A DNA stretch of 64,000 nucleotides, taken from positions 1 through 64,000 of the forward strand of contig JBEKHR010000010.1 of assembly GCA_050012175.1 (NCBI GenBank). Reading direction: 5' to 3'. Under the pieces are notes generated by a model. It was not told the DNA's origin. It made no database searches and saw nothing but the letters and a program-made list of their open reading frames with translations. Below are positions 61,414-64,000 of this stretch, piece by piece; position 1 is the stretch's first letter, and the number at the start of each line of letters is the position of its first letter. The stretch comes from CAVROP01 sp050012175 (GTDB lineage: Bacteria > Acidobacteriota > Terriglobia > UBA7540). Both the position numbers and the translations under genes were made by a program.

Positions 61414-63027
61414 ATGTCAGGAAAGAGAGAGCTGCAGGTTGATTTCCTTATCCTCGGCGGAGGAATTGCCGGCACGCGGGCCGCCCTTGAACTCGCCCGA
61501 GCCGGTCAGGTTTTGGTTCTAACCAAAGACGAACTGTACGAATCCAGTACGGAATACGCCCAGGGAGGAATCGCCGCGGCCCTGGGTGAGGACGATGAAG
61601 TAAGACTGCACCTCCATGATACATTACGTGCCGGCGACGGGTTGTGCCGGGAAAAAGCCGTGCAAATCCTGGTGAGCGAAGGGCCACAGCAGATTGAGCA
61701 GTTAATCGCCTGGGGGATGCGCTTCGACCGCGACGGAAACAAGCTGGCCTTCACGCGCGAGGGGGCGCACAGCCGTTCCCGCGTCCTGCACGCGCATGGC
61801 GATTCCACCGGCAGCGAAATCCTGCGGGCCTTGATGGCGAAGGCAAAGTCCCGCCGCGCCATCCAGTTCCTGCCTCGCGCCTTTGCGGTTGACCTTTTGG
61901 TGGACGTGAATCGGGTTGGCGGAGTGACCTTTCTCGATGAAAAGACACCCTCGCTCAAGACACTGTACGCCAAAGCGGTGCTGCTGGCGACGGGCGGGCT
62001 CGGGCAGGTTTACAGGGAAACTACAAATCCTCCGATCGCCACGGGTGACGGCGTGGCCATGGCGCACCGCGCGGGCGCGCTGAGCAGCGACATGGAGTTT
62101 GTGCAGTTCCATCCCACGGCCTTGTACGTCAAGGAAGCCCCACGTTTCCTTCTCTCCGAGGCCTTACGCGGCGAAGGCGCTTATCTTCGCAACATTCTCC
62201 TGGAACGGTTCATGCCCCGCTATCACGAGGCTGCGGAATTGGCGCCACGCGACATCGTTTCGCGCGCCATCATCATGGAGATGCAAAGGACCAAGAGCGA
62301 ATGCGTTTACTTGGACCTCACGGAACTTGAACCCAAGCATGTTATGCAACGCTTTCCAAGAATCTACTCGACTTGCCTGCACTACAACATCGACATCACC
62401 GCCGACCTCGTCCCCATTCGCCCAGCCGCTCACTACGCTATGGGAGGTGTCGCAACGGACTTGCACGGCGCCACTTCCTTGAAGGGCTTGTACGCAGCCG
62501 GTGAGGTTGCGACCACAGGCGTCCACGGCGCCAACCGTCTGGCCAGCAATTCCCTTCTGGAAGGCTTGGTGTTTGGCGCCAGGGCGGCCTCCGCCATGAT
62601 CGACCAAAGGCGGGAATTCAAGCCACCCCTGCCGCGCAAGGCTCCAAACCCCATAGCAGGCCACGCTACCCCCGGCCCGGACCTGAATACGCAGGACGCT
62701 GAGCCGGCGCGCCTGTCGCCGCAAGAAACCGTGAACGAGGTCCGGTGCATTTTGTGGAATAAGGTGGGTATTATCCGCACCGGCAAGGACCTTTGCAACG
62801 CCATCAAGCGGCTCGATTCGGTTGTGCTGGCGGGTCCGCCTGCACCGTCCCGTCAGTTTTACGAAGCCCGCAATATTCTACAGGTCGGCAGGATAATCAC
62901 TCGATGTGCCCTGGCGCGGGAGGAGAGCCGCGGCGCCCACTACCGGTCAGATTTCCCCTTGAAGGACGAAGCCACACCAGCGAAGCACTCGTTTGCAGCA
63001 AGACACGCACCCGCCTTCTTCGCCTAG
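61414..63027 (+). CDS. nadB: L-aspartate oxidase
   Basis: First step of de novo NAD synthesis: FAD-dependent oxidation of L-aspartate to iminoaspartate. 537 residues. FAD site LILGGGIAGTRAALELA; STEYAQGGIAAAL; active-site region GAHSRSRVLHAHGDSTGSEI; QFHPTALYVKEAPRFLLSEA; and the C-terminal FAD part YAAGEVATTGVHGANRLASN. The last 120 residues hold the helical domain. The initiator ATG is at 61414, without a strong ribosome binding site. nadA and nadC are not seen. Confidence 0.94.
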   Translation: MSGKRELQVDFLILGGGIAGTRAALELARAGQVLVLTKDELYESSTEYAQGGIAAALGEDDEVRLHLHDTLRAGDGLCREKAVQILVSEGPQQIEQLIAWGMRFDRDGNKLAFTREGAHSRSRVLHAHGDSTGSEILRALMAKAKSRRAIQFLPRAFAVDLLVDVNRVGGVTFLDEKTPSLKTLYAKAVLLATGGLGQVYRETTNPPIATGDGVAMAHRAGALSSDMEFVQFHPTALYVKEAPRFLLSEALRGEGAYLRNILLERFMPRYHEAAELAPRDIVSRAIIMEMQRTKSECVYLDLTELEPKHVMQRFPRIYSTCLHYNIDITADLVPIRPAAHYAMGGVATDLHGATSLKGLYAAGEVATTGVHGANRLASNSLLEGLVFGARAASAMIDQRREFKPPLPRKAPNPIAGHATPGPDLNTQDAEPARLSPQETVNEVRCILWNKVGIIRTGKDLCNAIKRLDSVVLAGPPAPSRQFYEARNILQVGRIITRCALAREESRGAHYRSDFPLKDEATPAKHSFAARHAPAFFA

Positions 63028-63371
63028 GAAAGTCAGGTTCCAGGTGTCAGGTTCCAGGTGTCAGGGTGCCTGGCAAACTACTTCGGTCAGTTGTCAGTTG
63101 ACCAGAGTTCGCACTGCGGCGATGCTTCGCTGCGCTCTCCTGAAAATCAGCCCCCCGGACACTCATTTTCTCGCGTGGGCCGCCGGCCCATGGATATTCC
63201 GTCCTGCCGGTCAACCCGCAAAAGCGGGAATCCAGCCAGAGGCCGGTCCGGGGCCGCACAATTTTGTGCCGTTTTGTCAGCTGCCTGCGCGTCGAGGGGC
63301 GCTTACCAGAACCTGCACCCTGACACCTGAAACCTGACACCTGGAACCTGCTCTCCCGCCCATCGCGGAAG
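63028..63371. repeat. Word-repeat array with inverted arms after nadB
   Basis: Left part has ggttccaggtgtcaggttcc words (63034-63067); right part has the complement, cctgacacctgaaacctgac (63320-63350). The arms could pair across 250 bases. It lies between converging genes (nadB and the M28 gene). Confidence 0.75.
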
Positions 63372-64000
63372 TTAATTCTTATGAGGGGATTTCTCCAGCT
63401 CGATGAGCGTGGCCGTCACTACGCGGCCCACTATGGTCAGGCTCTGAGGACTGCAATGATCGAGCGTGTCCCGGGCCGAATGCCAGTAGCTGTTATTGGG
63501 TCCGTAATCAAAATCGATCAAATCCACCGCCGAGACGCCCGCATTAATGAATGGCATGTGGTCATCATCGACAGCATTCTGGCTGTTCACAAAATACCTG
63601 CCGTAGCCCAGGCGCTGGGCAACGTTGAAGACCAAGTCACTCAGCCAGGGCGTGGAGCTGCTTTCGCGGGGTATGCGGAGCTGCGCATCACCAATCATGT
63701 CAACCAGGATAAGAGCCTGAATGCGGCTGAGTTCACCGCTCGCGGAAAGCTTCTCGACCAGGTGCCGGCTTCCGTAAAGGCTGTCTGTAGCGGACCAATG
63801 CCGCACGGCTTCTTCCCCGTCAAAGAAAACCAGCCAGTAATCCAGCGCATTGCGTCTTGCCCCCAGGACTCGAGCAAGTTCAACCAGGAGCGCAGCGCTG
63901 GAGCCGCCGTCATTGGCGCCCAGGAAACGGAATTGGTCGAAACGTTTGGTATCGTAATGGCCGGCCACGATCACCGTCTCGCGACCCGAACCGCGAAACT
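63372..64000 (-). CDS. M28 family metallopeptidase / glutaminyl cyclase-like, 5' end beyond the window
   Basis: The visible C-terminal 209 residues are an M28 zinc aminopeptidase domain. Metal ligands and motifs are VIVAGHYDTK (H, D), GANDGGSSAALLVEL, FFDGEEAV (Glu pair), LVDMIGDA and AVDDDHMPFINAGVSAVDLI. The WSATDSLYGSRHL and SYWHSARDT segments are like glutaminyl-peptide cyclotransferases of this family. The frame remains open to the window edge, so the start is not seen. Could be either activity. Confidence 0.85.
   Translation of the reverse strand, partial: FRGSGRETVIVAGHYDTKRFDQFRFLGANDGGSSAALLVELARVLGARRNALDYWLVFFDGEEAVRHWSATDSLYGSRHLVEKLSASGELSRIQALILVDMIGDAQLRIPRESSSTPWLSDLVFNVAQRLGYGRYFVNSQNAVDDDHMPFINAGVSAVDLIDFDYGPNNSYWHSARDTLDHCSPQSLTIVGRVVTATLIELEKSPHKN

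Overview
The window looks like one contig of an Acidobacteriota chromosome, probably an uncultured soil or subsurface member. The case rests on an orphan MacB/FtsX permease of the ADOP type, a DUF4382/DUF5666-like lipoprotein, an ECF sigma factor beside a Ser/Thr kinase gene, a bacillithiol deacetylase (bshB1), secreted proteins without known names, and many intergenic palindromes. Base composition is GC-rich, and good Shine-Dalgarno sequences precede many starts. I found no rRNA, tRNA, prophage, plasmid or CRISPR features.

Layout. 1-17 kb: lpxD, a PilZ protein, a LuxR-type regulator with a defective receiver, a xerD-like recombinase, a CCA/poly(A) polymerase-family gene, dnaE and accA, then an accessory stretch with a RAYT-transposase fossil, an orphan YgiT zinc-finger gene and a secreted protein. 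16-31 kb: a 2-hydroxyacyl-CoA dehydratase-type protein, a DUF433 gene, a VOC protein, a B12-binding radical SAM protein, two exported proteins, an ErpA-like Fe-S carrier, nadE, an M16 peptidase pair (one catalytic, one not) and a CPBP protease. 32-36 kb: proB-proA, a RhaT-like transporter, and a STAS gene followed by a small Cys-containing membrane protein. 36-41 kb: an accessory island with a PEGA protein (apparent frameshift in its signal peptide) between two copies of a long repeat, a DUF4145 protein, and a RAYT transposase gene bracketed by two REP palindromes. 41-50 kb: ubiD, an SDR, a glutaredoxin-like gene with bshB1, DedA, the ADOP permease and a class V aminotransferase. 50-53 kb: a damaged kinase gene divergent from an ECF sigma gene. 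53-57 kb: a four-gene operon in which an amidohydrolase, a RidA-like protein and a SelA-like PLP enzyme all carry export signals. 57-64 kb: a small conserved gene, a coiled-coil exported protein, aroB-menG/ubiE, nadB and the end of an M28 peptidase gene.

Metabolic links. nadB and nadE both serve NAD synthesis. proB-proA make proline. aroB, ubiE/menG and ubiD would fit chorismate and quinone synthesis. The glutaredoxin-like gene and bshB1 fit low-molecular-weight thiol metabolism. The most coherent unusual unit is the exported amidohydrolase / RidA / SelA-like operon. It looks like an extracytoplasmic version of a module known in the cytoplasm: deacetylate an N-acyl amino compound, eliminate ammonia with PLP, hydrolyse the reactive imine.

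Non-coding DNA is the other theme. There are two families of TA-ended inverted-repeat elements, a CTAG-ended family whose ends supply the stop codons of two neighbouring genes, a palindromic insertion inside a coding sequence, REP units around a RAYT gene, and many arrays of short repeated words (6-14 bp) that often return as their reverse complement at gene 3' ends.
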